Shown here: in pieces, positions 48,008-59,142 of the stretch
Position numbering within the stretch: position 1 is the first letter of the stretch
Layout: each line of letters opens with the position of its first letter
NCBI GenBank assembly: GCA_021234155.1
Contig: JAJEKV010000001.1
Span: 25,779,189 to 25,843,188, forward strand
Length of the DNA: 64,000 bases
Direction: 5' to 3'
From: Isoetes taiwanensis
Lineage: Eukaryota; Streptophyta; Lycopodiopsida; Isoetales; Isoetaceae
The notes under the pieces: model-generated
The model's database searches: none
What the model was told of the DNA's origin: nothing
What the model saw: only the letters and a program-made list of their open reading frames with translations
Program-made: the position numbers and the translations under genes

Positions 48008-50447
48008 ATGACTCCGTCCAAGAAGCGAGGCGCCGGAGGGGATGCTAGTTCTAGCGGCAGCAAGAAGAAGAAGACTAACACCCCAGGTGAGCTCTGAGGT
48101 TTTTCTTTTGTCGGAATACCTTAACTGATCCATCCTTTCTTCTTGCAGCATTCACCTCGGACTCACTAGTGATCACTGGCCGAACTCCGTTCTTCATCAT
48201 CGAGGGACTGGAGACAGAGCTTCTTGACACACCAGCAGATTCTTGGTGGTATGTCGAGGTATCAACAAGTGGGAAGGAGAAAGATCTGTTTCTCCACCAA
48301 AGGGACAAGAAGAGCTCCGGAGACAAGTACAAGAAAATCGGTGTTGTGCTCTCCGTCTCAGCGCCAGATTCGAAGCATTTAACACTACATGTCGAGGGAC
48401 GCCGAAGAGTAAGTTCTATCACACCAAAAAATTAGCAGTTGCAAATTATTCTCACTCTTCCATGAGCAAGGCGAAGGGGCCAAAAAAAGCGCGCCTTTAA
48501 ATTGTCGAGAACCTTGGGTGGAAGGATCCGGAAGGGATGAAGGAGGCCGGAACCCTAACATCCGGGGGAGCTTGGAATGGAGATTTCGAGGGTCGGGGAA
48601 AAACTGCTCAATACGGGAGGAGCTTCACTTCTACCGTCTTTGAGACTCTACAACACTCTGCGTTGGGGAATGAAGTTGTGGTTCATACACAAAAAAAAAG
48701 TCCACCAAAAACAAAGATGGGGAAGATGACACCACACGGGAGGAATCGGATGACGAAGGAGACGAAGATATGGTCGACTCCCCAATAATGGATCCGGATG
48801 ATCGGATCGATTTCACAGAGAGGGGCACGTAAAATGGAGCGGCCGGCTCGGTATTATCCGCTGGGAATATCACACAAAATTTCGCTTTGACATTAGACGG
48901 TCAAGGTTTGCACGGGAGATGCCGCCTTGTTCAACCACAGGAATTTAATCCAAAGACATGCCGGAGATTCTCAACTCCGATGGTGCGACATCCTTCGCTG
49001 CGCATCCAATGCCCGGATGTCATACCTTTTAGCGATCGACCGGTGAGTTGTTCACCGAAGTCCGAGGAAGATCCGAAGGAAAGGACGCCCGCTCGGGTTG
49101 TAGACGGTCGGCATTCGCTTAGGGCGGGCGCAAGTATTGCGTGAGCGGAGAAGGAGGTGCCGTAAAGGATCAAGGATAGATATGCCAAGCGAGTGCAGAG
49201 TTCTTTTCGCTGAGACGCCAAAGAACCTAATCGCCAACATTAGCCACCGCCGTAACACAATAGCAGCGAAAAGGAAGCACGTGAAGGTAAATAACTCTTC
49301 AATCCTAACATTTGCCGATTATCATCGGGGTTTCTCGACTCGCGAAGTCGAGAAAGCCGTGGTAAATACGTAAAATCAAAGGATGCAGAGCTTTCTCGAC
49401 TCGCGAGTCGAGAAAACCCAGAGAAGTAAAAGAAAATTAGACATTCAAGGGACTTTCTCGACTCGCGAGTCGAGAAAGCCCTACCATCTTAACGTTTTCC
49501 CGATTATCACTGGGGTTTCTCGACTCGCGAGTCGAGAAAGCCAGGGTAACACAGAAAATCAAAGGATGCAGAGCTTTCTCGACTCGCGAGTCGAGAAAAC
49601 CCAGATAAGTAAAAGAAGGGGACTTTCTCGACTCGCGAGTCGAGAAAACCCGGGGCTACTATTTACTGTTTATTCCGGGTGTTTGTAGATACTTTCATGC
49701 TCTGACATTGGTACATTGACTGAATGCAGCCCTTATCCTGACCAGATCATACACGCTAGGCAACAGTGGAAAGCATTGGGTTGTCCTCAGCGTCCTAAAG
49801 GAAACAGGGCTCCCTCGGATAAGTGGAAGACCTTTGAGAAACTATGCAGATATGTTCTGCTGGAGGGACAGGAAGATGATGAGGGAGAGGAAGAAGAGGA
49901 GAAGAAGAAGAGAACACCAAGGAAAGGCAGGGAGTCTCTCTCAGACCAATATGACCTCATTCTTAGCACTGAGGCGGTCTGGGAGAAATGGACTGAGATA
50001 TGGGCTCAATGGACAAGAGGCAAGTCAAGGACGAAGAATGGAGAATTTCCAAGCAGGCCGGACCCCAAGTTGTTTGACAAGCAGTTCATGAAGAGGATAC
50101 AGGGCCTGACGGACAAAGAAACGCTTGACCTACAAGGCAAAATCTTGGAAGGAACAATCCTACTAAGGAAGACCAGGAGTTCTAAATTGCAGGACGCAAA
50201 GGATTATGCCACAGTCCTAAAGCGACAGCGTGCGTTAGAAGAAGGTATCACGGAGTTCTGCAACGTTGCATCTAATGAATACCATGATTTTGATTATTAC
50301 AAGGAAAAGGCTGCCCTTGATGAGGAAGACATGAAGGAATTGAACCGTCTATGTCAACCCTACATCAACACCAAGCTGAAGCGTAACGTCAAAACCCTTC
50401 CTTTCCCTGAACGTGCGATGGCAATTCTGAAGAATAGAATAGAATAG
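48008..50447 (+). pseudogene. ParB/methylase-like gene copy 2, 5' half (interrupted by a LINE)
   Basis: Exon 1 (48008-48086) reads MTPSKKRGAGGDASSSGSKK. Exon 2 (48149-48408), in phase, reads FTSDSLVITGRTPFFIIEGL and WWYVEVSTSGKEKDLFLH. Later sequence has stops and shifts (TAA at about 48497, an acidic REESDDEGDEDMVDSP stretch near 48750). Near 49095-49125 the frame reads RVVDGRHSLRAGASIA, very like the ParB nucleotide motif DGxHRL-A. Then, past two stop codons, comes RIDMPSECRVLF with NLIANISHRRN, ending at a GTAAAT donor (about 49286). After a 430-bp intron full of palindromes, a long exon (about 49716-50440) reads PYPDQIIHARQQWKALGCPQ, an acidic EGQEDDEGEEEEEKKK stretch and WEKWTEIWAQWTRGK. 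It ends where a LINE tail begins. Order and tail features parallel the gene at 2.7-6.1 kb. Confidence 0.45.
49331..49647. repeat. Six copies of a 24-bp palindrome in an intron
   Basis: Copies lie at 49331-49355 (one extra A), 49392-49415, 49454-49477, 49516-49539, 49575-49598 and 49624-49647. Five are perfect: TTT + CTCGACTCGCGAGTCGAG + AAA. Spacing is about 61, 62, 62, 59 and 49 bp. The spacers themselves repeat (AAAATCAAAGGATGCAGAG; CCCAGATAAGTAAAAG). Confidence 0.95.
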
Positions 50448-50703
50448 AATAGAATATACATTAACGTCCCTCAGGCCGTGAGGCCCCCGGACTTGTGTAG
50501 CATCCTGCGAGCTCCCAAAAATTAGGGTGCTGCCAACAAACAGACGCACATGATTATATAGCCTTCTAGCGGGCTTCACTTGTTCTTTTTATTACCCGCA
50601 TCGTGCTTTTTAGTTGGCTTCTTTTGGCCATACACAATGCATCGTTATCAACAGCTTTGAGCTGTCCTTTGTGGGCCTTTCTGATTCGCCTCAGCCGTGC
50701 TTC

Positions 50704-53700
50704 TCAGATTATCAGACCCTTCTCTTTGTGCACCCCCCGGTGTCTAATTATCATCTCTTTTATAGCTTTCGCTACATCTGTAAGCGTCTCTTCTTTGTCC
50801 ATCAGTGCTGGGAGTGGGAGGTCCCACCTGACCTTGTTAAATTTGGACCTTATGTCTGTGTAGACCGGACATTCTTTGACCATATGCCTCTCGTCCTCTA
50901 TTTTGCCTGTATCACATAGTCGGCATATTCTCTCTGCTCTGTCTATATTTCTCCACCTATCTTTCTCGATTCGGAGATCGTGGCTTCCCATTCTGAATCT
51001 AGCTAGCGTTCCTCTGTTGCTTCTACATAGCAGGTTGCTTTTGTATGTAATGTGTCCTATCTGCCCCCGTGGATTGAAGACTCCCAATAGCCATTCCACT
51101 TTTGGACCTGTATGCTGTGCCAGCCAACTTCTCATTGCCCTGTCCGTCCATTCTTCTTCCCATCCATTTGCTTGTATGATATGATTTAATTGCAACCCCA
51201 TGTTTGCCGTCCACCTCGCCACATCGTTAAACCATCCCTTGCCTTTTACTATGTGTTGCTTTGCTGATTCCTCCATTGCTAGTGATGATAACTTATCCTC
51301 TTTCCCATAACTGTTATCCTTTATTAGGTACCTTATTGTTCTTTCCCATGCTCTCACCTCCATTGGTTTTTCTCCTGTTTCATATATGATTGTTGCTAAT
51401 GATGTACCTGCTTTCACCTGGAATTCCTGTCCGTGCCACTGTCTCAGTATCCCTTCCTGTTTCTCCCATTTTTTCTCTGTTAGGCCCGGCCCCCACGTTT
51501 CACATCCGATGCAGTTCAAGTCGATCGACTAATGTGTTAAACAGGTATGTTTTGATTTCCCAGTTGGTGATCCTGCTGTTAGTGCAGTAATTCATCATGG
51601 TATAATAGTTGCCCATCGCTGCCTGAAATCTGTTGTCTGCCCCTTTTGACCACTTCCCCCCGCCATGTGTGTCATAGCCCAAGTACCTGTACCCTGTGGT
51701 TTCCTCTAGATCTTGTCCCTTGTATTTGAAGGGTTTGTGCTTCGTCTTTGTACCGAAGGTCACTATTTTTGTTTTGTCCAGATTGACTGTTAAACCTGTC
51801 TCCAAACAGAACTCTTCTAGAATTTCTAACATTCTATGCATTCCTTTGACTTTGGTCGCCATCATACCTAGGTCGCCTCTGCAGATAGCATTATTGGGAC
51901 CTTCGTTCTCCCTAGCATTGGTGCTTCCTTATCTCCTTCTTTCTCCTCAAGAATTCTGTAGGGCATCTATGTATATCCCAAAAGCGTGGGTGATAATGGG
52001 CACCCTTGCTTTTACTCCCGTGGTCGCAATCTATTGCTTCCCCTTCCCCTCCCATTTTAGCATATACCTTCGGTATAGTCTTGCGATTGCTCCCACCAAC
52101 CCATCTCGTGCTCTTAATCCTATCGGTCCTCGAATGAGCTTATCTCCTGGGTGCGTGGTCGGCGGCTTTCCTAAAGTCCACAAAGCAAAGATATGATTTT
52201 CTTGTTGTTCTCCCTTGCCTGTTCTATCATTATTCTTAAGGTCACTAGGTGGTCCGTAGTCGAAGTATTCCGGTTCGGAAGTCGGCCCGGCCTTGTGCTC
52301 GAAGTTTCCTGTTTTCCAAACTCTTGGGTTTTTGGTCTAGTGTTTTCCCAAACCATTTCGCAAATATCGAGCTAACCATGATGGTTCTATAGTTACTTGG
52401 CTCCTCTCTGGCTTCCCCCTTATGAAGCGGGATTATCTTGTTGAACTGCCATCTTTCTGGGAGGCCTGAGTGTATTACCTCATTGAATATTTCTGTAATT
52501 ATTCCTACTATCTGTGTTTGTACACTTTTTAGCATCTCCGCTGTTAGCCCATATAAGTCCGGTGCTTTGTTATTTGCCATCCCGCTTAGTGCCCATGTAA
52601 CCTCCTCTGTGGAGAAAGAGGGCTTGTGGCGGCCTTCTGGAGCCCGGATTGGTGCCGCCCCTGTTTTGTATAGTCGTTCCAGATATTTTGTCCAATCTAT
52701 TTCTGGTTCCGTTTCTCCCCCTTCTTCTCCTGTTGATGCCCCTGCCCTTGTCCTTGAGCCTTTTTTCATATTGTTCCAAAATTGCTTAGGCCGTTTTTCC
52801 AAATCCTCAGCCAGTCCCCATTGATGGGCTTTCAGGTCTCGAGCTCTCTTCCTTTTTAGTATTTTGACATATTTGCTCCGCTCGTCTTTGTATGCCTCAG
52901 TTCCTCTTGCTTGTTTGGCTTTCTTTTCTCGTCGCATGCCTCGCCGAACCATCTTGATCTCCGGCGCCCATAGCCCTTTTCCCTCTTTCTTTCCTTCCGA
53001 ATGCTGTCCTTGCTGCCTCTTCCAAGAGGTCATTCATATCGTTCCCTCTGTCCTTCAGTCCTGTTCCCCACTCTTTGTCTCTAATTCTCTTTACCACCGT
53101 GTTTATGAATATTCCCACTCTGCTTTCTCTGAATTTGACTACAAGTTTCTTCTGTTTAACTTCTCTTTGCCTTTCTTCTGCCTTTCCACTTATTGCTCTT
53201 ATTTTGAGCGTGATGGGTCTGTGGCTATCCCTTCCCCCTATCGGCCATTCTCCTAGCTCCATGTTCCCAATTTCTGCCATTGCTTCCTCGTTTGCTATCA
53301 CATAGTCAACTATACTGTTTCCGTGCGCGTTTGCACTTGTGAACTGTCCTGAGGCTTGCCACCTTCTTAGTCCATTGCATATAATCAGGTCTGTGGCTGT
53401 ACATACCTCTATCAAGGTTTCCCCTCTTGCTGTTATCTCTACTTTGTCTACCGTATTCCTCTGCCATTCGTCCCCCCTTCCGGTCTGTTTCCATTGTCCA
53501 TCCTCATTGTCTATCCCTACTTTCTTTGCCTGTTCTTGCCCTGTTCTTGCATTGATATCTCCTATTATTATCAGCGGTCCCTTATCCCTGTGCCTCATGA
53601 CCACTTCCCCCATGCTTATTAATTCCAACTTGTCACATTGCGGTGGGTAATACACTATTAGTAAATATAGTTTCTTATAATCAAGCATTACAATATCCAT

Positions 53701-53960
53701 AAGCATATATCTTTTATTAATGTCTGTTTCTAGAATACATGCTTTCCTGACACTCCTATTCCTAATGTAGCAGGCTAGACCTGCACTTCCCCTACCTGCT
53801 TTGTAATTCTTTTCTCTCCAACATGTGAACAGTGTGTATCCTGGTTCGTCTGGTAGCCTCTTAGCTCAGCTCCCATGTCTCTACCGGACATATGATGTCT
53901 CGATCCCTTGCTTTAGCGTGTAGGCGTTCTCCTCGTCATCCCAAGGGTATCCGTGCGATT
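50704..53960 (-). pseudogene. LINE ORF2, endonuclease + RT, several frameshifts
   Basis: Minus-strand pieces: LLIVYYPPQCDKLELI, GPLIIIGDINARTGQEQ, SHRPITLKI (endonuclease, 53.7-53.1 kb); MANNKAPDLYGLTAEMLKSV and NYRTIMVSSIFAKWFGKTL (RT, 52.5 kb); GMHRMLEILEEFCLETGLTV, YRYLGYDTHGGGKWSKGAD (51.8 kb); CRLCDTGKIEDERHMVKEC zinc knuckle (50.87 kb). The catalytic YADD of the sister copy is damaged here: near 51880 the reading is IMLSAEAT and the frame is lost. RT activity is therefore excluded. Confidence 0.8.
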
Positions 53961-54014
53961 CGATGCACCGCACCGCTATTTCTTCCGCCTTTGGCCCCCT
54001 GGACCCCCGGTGGT

Positions 54015-55046
54015 CTATTTAGGTGTCCTTTCCTCACTGTCTCCTCGTCCTGGCCCCCCTAGATCCCCATGTTTCCCTTTGCCGATTGTTATGTTTTGGT
54101 CTAGGTCTTTTCCTGCCTCTTTTCCGCTTCCCCAACCTAGTTGTGTCTGTGTGAGAATCTTGGGGGCAGTTTCCCGATCCACTGATCCCGATGGTACTGT
54201 TTCCTTTATCTGTATCTGTTGCACCTGTCCCCCCGCTAGATCCAATATGAGATTCCCGTCCTTCTTCAGGTCTTGTGGGTCCGTCCCGTTTCCTTGCGTT
54301 GTCTGTTCCTGTGGGGCGTTTTCTCGCCCCCTTTTGAGATACAGTTTCCCATTCTTTACCCCTGCTTGTATTCCCGCCCGACTCAATTCTCTGACCTTTG
54401 CCAGTTCCTTGTGCAGACCCTGTCTCTGCATAGCTGTTAGAGCCTCTTGTACCTTGAGTCCGTTCCTGAGTTTGAATCCCGCGCGGATAATTCTCTCCTT
54501 GGCTGCCATGTCCTTCAGGGTTATATTTATGTGCCTCGCCCTTCCTCTCCATGCCCCCGCCCGCACTGCTTTCACCATCACATTCCTGTGCTCTTGGAAG
54601 ACATTCTCCATTATTTCTGCAGTGACACGAAACGTGTCCTCGTTAGGCCTTTCGGCAACTCCTATCAATCTAACGTCATGCTTTATCCTCTCCTGCTCCT
54701 TGAATTCTAGAATGTGGGGTTTTATCCTATCAAAGCTCTGCCACACATCTAAATCTATTTGCTTCTTCTCTAGTGTCACCAACCTTTGTATGATTTCCGC
54801 TTTTTCTTTCTCCACCTCGTCCATCTTCTTTCGAATTTCCACTCCTGATTCCTCCACCACCTGCACCCGATCCTCCACCTTTCCTATCGCCTCTTTGTTC
54901 TGCTGCACCGCCCCTGCCAATGTGTTCAGCGCCTCCATCCTCGGCACCCTGGTCTCCAATCTTACTTCTATCTGTGCCAGGAAGTCCTGCAGATCCTGTT
55001 GGAGTTCCTGCCTGCTGGTCCCTATCGGTCCTGCTTGATTAGCCAT
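54015..55046 (-). CDS. LINE ORF1 protein, intact 343 residues
   Basis: MANQAGPIGTSRQELQQDLQ opens an uninterrupted frame. Residues 25-110 form a heptad coiled coil (GKVEDRVQVVEESGVEIRKK, VEKEKAEIIQRLVTLEK). Residues about 125-215 form an RRM-like and basic region (KHDVRLIGVAERPNEDTFRV, ITLKDMAAKERIIRAGFKL). Residues 215-265 form a small C-terminal domain (MQRQGLHKELAKVRELSRAG, GVKNGKLYLKRG). A variable tail rich in G, T and Q follows. The layout matches L1 ORF1 proteins (trimeric RNA chaperone of the retrotransposon particle). Confidence 0.8.
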   Translation of the reverse strand: MANQAGPIGTSRQELQQDLQDFLAQIEVRLETRVPRMEALNTLAGAVQQNKEAIGKVEDRVQVVEESGVEIRKKMDEVEKEKAEIIQRLVTLEKKQIDLDVWQSFDRIKPHILEFKEQERIKHDVRLIGVAERPNEDTFRVTAEIMENVFQEHRNVMVKAVRAGAWRGRARHINITLKDMAAKERIIRAGFKLRNGLKVQEALTAMQRQGLHKELAKVRELSRAGIQAGVKNGKLYLKRGRENAPQEQTTQGNGTDPQDLKKDGNLILDLAGGQVQQIQIKETVPSGSVDRETAPKILTQTQLGWGSGKEAGKDLDQNITIGKGKHGDLGGPGRGDSEERTPK

Positions 55047-55620
55047 TTCCTCCCTCTCCTTGCTGTGGTTATACCGCTTCGCCGCTCCCTTCTTCCCGCC
55101 GCTTACTCTCTTCTGCGTTCTCCTGTATATTTGCCCTTCTTCCTTTGTTTGATATATTCTTCTTCGTTATTCACCCGTTTCCATTCACCGCCTTTCGTGA
55201 TTTGAATTTCAAATTTCAAACTTTTCCCCATCTTTGTTATGATTAACGGCTGCTTTATTTCTGCCACCTTCTATATGTTCTTGTCATTATTGCTGCCAAT
55301 TCGAATTTATTTCCCTGAGTTTTTGTGACCTCCAAATATATGTAATATCATCTTTATGTTGTGTTATTTGAATAGTGGGTGTGTAACTTTGGTGCACCAA
55401 TCGGAGGATCAGATCCTCACTGTCTTGGTGTACGGTCGGGGAGATGTCTCCCACTATCCCGTACTTGGCAGCCTCCATTTTTCCACTTTTCATTTTCATT
55501 TTGTGGGATCGGAGAGGTTGGCGTCTGTTGCTTAGTGGTAGGCACCAGTCGGCGGGCTATTTCCCACACTGTCCTGATGTATGGCGGAGACGTCCGTCTC
55601 ACAGTCCCATAACTTTGCCT

Positions 55621-56489
55621 TCCCCTATTTGCGCCATCTACTCCTATTTCCCTTTGTTTGCTTGGTCGCTTGTTCGCTCGCCTTCTTTACTTTTCCATGT
55701 CCGTTGTACCTGCACTCATACGTGGCACATATATTTTCTACCCCATATTAAAGTAATACTTGCCCCTGCCTTTACCTGTATTTGCTAGTCTTTCGCTGTA
55801 TTTGTATTTGTAGCCCGTATTTGTATTCGTCTATGTCACCGTGATCAATTCAATGATTACGGTCATTTTAGACTGACCAATTTGCCTTTTATTATGACTG
55901 CTCTCTTACTGCACGTTATTATTTTATTTTGTTTCATTTCTTCCCTTTGCCCTTTTAGAACTATGCGCCACCCCATATCCATCCTAGATGTCTGTCGTCT
56001 ATTTCTGTTCCAATTATTATATCAATCCCTTTATTTTTTATTCTACTACCGCCTATTACTTGTATTTCCTCCCTAATCCGTTCTTATGACAAGGTTGCTT
56101 CTACCTAATTTTAACAAAACTTTGCTTTACATTATTGCAAAATCCTCTTTACAAAATCTTTACAAAATTGGAGGCATTCATATGATCACCTCTGTACCGT
56201 GACTTTTCCCTATTTCTAGATCTGCTACCTTCCTACGGATAACCCACGGATAACCCGTCATGCACCCTGTATCTGTTCATCTCTTTCTAACACTTTTCTG
56301 CCATTTTTGAGCTAAAATTACGACTAGGAACTAAAAACTGATCCCACGGCCGCTTAGGAATTCTGTTAGAGATATAACTTAGAGGGACAAAAGGAAAAAT
56401 TTAAGGAAAAATTTAGGAGGAAGAAAAGCAGCTGTGCTTAACTATCCCTGTAACTGCGTCCGCTTCCTGTCCTTTTTCATTCGCATGGG
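55621..56489. other. AT- and pyrimidine-rich, no gene seen
   Basis: No recognisable motif on either strand. It may be unidentified 5' sequence of the LINE. Confidence 0.35.
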
Positions 56490-57235
56490 TCATTTCTTCT
56501 TCATTGTTGCTGATGTTTCTCCCCTATTCCTCTTTTCAACATTCCTGGCCATGAGAGCCCTACAGAGGTATACTGGTGGATTTTTTTCAGCGCAATTGAT
56601 GCACACCTTCCCAAAATCAGTGACAATCAGATCGTGCTGATAACTTGTTGATTTCTGTACCTCCCCATCCATCTGTAGCCGGTTGAAGCATCGGAGAACC
56701 CTCAGCCTATCCTGTTGCCTTGTTTCATCATTTTTGTCAGCCAAGACCCCCATTATTTCCAACAAATTCAGATTGTATCCCATATCTTTCATGGCCTGCA
56801 TATGATGCACCCGATCACAGAATAGACAGTGCACCCGCCCGCAACTTATACATGACTCTAACCCTTTTTCCAGACACAGGCAGTTATCCTCGCATATACA
56901 CCATGGATTGAACTCTTCGAGTTCCGGATTCCATGGTACTGTGACATTTCCGGGACCTCCCGACCTTCGGCGCTTCTGGGGAGTGGAACCATCCTGTTCC
57001 ATTACCCTCTTACCCTTGTCCACGAGAGCTTCCGACTCCGCACCTTTGTGTATTCTCTAATTCTACGAAAACGAACGCTACCGGAGTCCTCCAGGCGCTT
57101 CCTTCTCCGCTCGGAGCCCCGAGTTTCTGATGCCTTTTTGTACGCGAATGTGTAGTTAGGGTTCTTTGGCGGAATTCCCGCCATCTTCTCGGAAACGCTG
57201 GGAGTCTTACGACCGGACCCGTCCTTCCTGCCCAA
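56490..57235 (-). pseudogene. Cysteine-rich hypothetical protein, one frame change
   Basis: From 57235 the frame MGRKDGSGRKTPSVSEKMAG continues basic (RGSERRRKRLEDSG) and stops at 57002. A second frame from 57023 (MDKGKRVMEQDGSTPQKRRR) then reads WCICEDNCLCLEKGLESCIS, CGRVHCLFCDRVHHMQAM, and later GKVCINCAEKNPPVYLCRAL, ending at 56490. The cysteine and histidine pairs suggest one or two zinc-binding modules (PHD- or RING-like in flavour, not assignable). It lies upstream of the LINE on the same strand and might belong to that element or to captured host DNA. Confidence 0.35.
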
Positions 57236-58082
57236 TTAATTTCGTAATTATGCGCCCCCAGAATATTCTCTGGAATGTCTCACGTTCTCACGTATTCCCG
57301 TACTACCCTCCCGCCTGTCTTTAATACTTGTCTTATCTTTCCTTAATTCTTTTTATTATTCAATCTTATTACTATTATTATCGTTATATTTCCTAAATAT
57401 ATTCCTATTTCTGTGCTGTAATCTCTTAACATCGTGTACTTGCCCTCCCCTTTATGTTCCTGCATCATTGTCCTGTTATGTCCGTCTACCCTAAATTGCT
57501 CCCTATTGGGTTTCCCGAATTTCCACCCTATGGCCTGTTCTTGGTTACCCGCATATTTGCGATCTTCTCCATATGTGGCGCCCCCCATACTGTCCTACGT
57601 GTCTACTCATCCAATCTAAGTGGCCACGTAATATCGGTATGTCCAATCTGTTGTTCACGTATATCCACCTGTTTCCCTAGCCGTACCCGCCCTACAATAC
57701 CTGTCATAATACATGGATTCGGATTTTTGAATTTCTCATGACCGTTGTATGTTCGTTATCGGATATGCCTCTGGTTCCGTTTCCCCCCGTCCTTCCTCGA
57801 CCATAGCTCTGTTACCTGTGGTGTTGCGGATCATGACGCACCTATTTCTATTTTATTTTATCCTCCCCTCCTACTATAAATACTACGACTCGGATACTCA
57901 AACTCCCGGTTTACCAGAACTTATACTGTTCCTACAATTTCTAACATATTTTTGATAGAAATCGGGGCACTGTATGAGTTCCCGCTTTCCATCGACTAGT
58001 TCCCATAGCCTAATTTTAATAACGAAGATACTGAATGATATACAAATCATATAATACTGGCCTGTGTGACGCTTTCTCTCCA
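57236..58082. other. No gene seen
   Basis: Short frames only. The 5' end of the LINE insertion and the resumption of host sequence must lie between about 55.6 and 58.2 kb, but I cannot place them. Confidence 0.3.
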
Positions 58083-58188
58083 TCCATCGCCATCGCCATC
58101 GCCAAGGGCCATCGCCATCGCCATCGCCATCGCCATCGCCATCGCCATCGCCGATCGGCCATCGCCATCGCCATCGCCATCGCCATCG
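58083..58188. repeat. (ATCGCC)n hexanucleotide microsatellite
   Basis: About 16 units of CCATCG with two interruptions (AAGGG at about 58104 and GATCGG at about 58153). Confidence 0.95.
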
Positions 58189-58207
58189 CAAACCAAAAGC
58201 GTATATT

Positions 58208-59120
58208 ATTCAAAATTTGACAAGATTGGAAGCTTGGATTCGGGGTGGTCCCATTTAAGGCAGACGATAGCTCCCCCCCATTTCTGGTAACTTTGGGACA
58301 CAAGGGATTTGGTGGTCTGGAACTGGCACCTGGACCCGTGGCACTATTTGCCATCAATATGATCGAAGACCCCACCCTTTTTTATGACAAAGCTGACATA
58401 GAGCAGTGGTACAAGACGTGTCTGGACATGACCGACCTGGATACTTTCAGTTTCCTTGTCTTTTGCATGCCGGGCAATCAGACAACTTCGCTGTCTCCCA
58501 ATGGGCACCGATATTAACTTCACCAACAAGATCATGCACTCCATATACCGAACTTGATCATGAGTGCGGACTTGGCTTGCCGAAGGCACCAAGCTTTGCC
58601 AACATAGTTTTGGTTTTGATTTCAAGATCGGGCGGTCGACTGGATAAGTGGTGGTCTAGCGAGCATCATTATCTCGACAAGTTCATGATCTCTCAAGAGC
58701 GGATGGAACCAAGGAAGGGGGCAGATTTATGGAGGATGTTCCATCGATGGACAAGGTCAAGAAAGATGGTGCGACGGGTCCTATACATAGAATTCCTATC
58801 CGGCCAAGAGTTATCAAGTACTTCATAACCAGCTTGGTCGAGGAAGATCAAATTGTATGCGAGTGGTACATGAATGGCCTGTTCTCTCAGGGGGCTATGC
58901 TGTTTGGAATGAAACCTATATCCGTGGTTGGAAATAAGGACATGGTTGAAACCATTCGGTCATACCTGGATCTGCTTCATGAGCATTTCAAGGGGAGGAA
59001 GACAAATGGAAGCAGTAAAGACGACGAGGACGAGGGAGACAAAGCTGACGGAGACGAGAATGTCGAAGGTTTGGACCCGAATGCTGCCGAACACATTCTT
59101 GAAAACCTGAGATTGAGGTG
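58208..59120 (+). pseudogene. ParB/methylase-like gene copy 2, 3' half: degenerate methylase-like domain
   Basis: The plus strand reads SSPPFLVTLGHKGFGGLELA, GPVALFAINMIEDPTLFY (position of motif IV), DIEQWYKTCLDMTDLDTFSF, LVFCMPGNQ, then after frameshifts (near 58500, 58555 and 58740) FANIVLVLISRSGGRLDKWW, GPIHRIPIRPRVIKYFITSL, EEDQIVCEWYMNGLFSQGAM and an acidic tail (SSKDDEDEGDKADGDENVEG). Laid beside copy 1, VILWARKG matches VLVLISRSGG, and FLIANLSPREGIVLDMFSGC matches FITSLVEEDQIVCEWYMNGL. Motif I has lost its Asp and the FSG core, so it could not bind AdoMet normally. It ends at a GTGAGT donor (about 59117). The homology call rests on order and spacing more than identity. Confidence 0.45.
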
Positions 59121-59142
59121 AGTTTACTTTGCTCTATCGGTG

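Larger units (their letters stand above)
50424..55620 (-). mobile_element. Near full-length LINE, same family as 16-20 kb, inserted in the ParB/methylase-like gene
   Basis: In minus orientation: monomer-like 5' units (55620-55380), ORF1 (55046-54015), ORF2 (about 53960-50704), a 3' UTR with a GGCC-TCAC-GGCC hairpin (50474-50485) and GAGGGACGTTAA, then a (TATTC)n tail (plus strand GAATA repeats, 50429-50454). The tail abuts the host exon at GCAATTCTGAAG. I could not find the matching target duplication at the 5' end. Confidence 0.85.

Noticed and set aside
49331-49647. Regularly spaced repeats considered as a CRISPR array
   Set aside because: The repeats are perfect palindromes, the spacers are themselves duplicated, the host is a plant and there are no cas genes.
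58083-58188. Open frames with Ser-Pro or Ala-Ile repeats
   Set aside because: They are translations of an (ATCGCC)n microsatellite in all frames.
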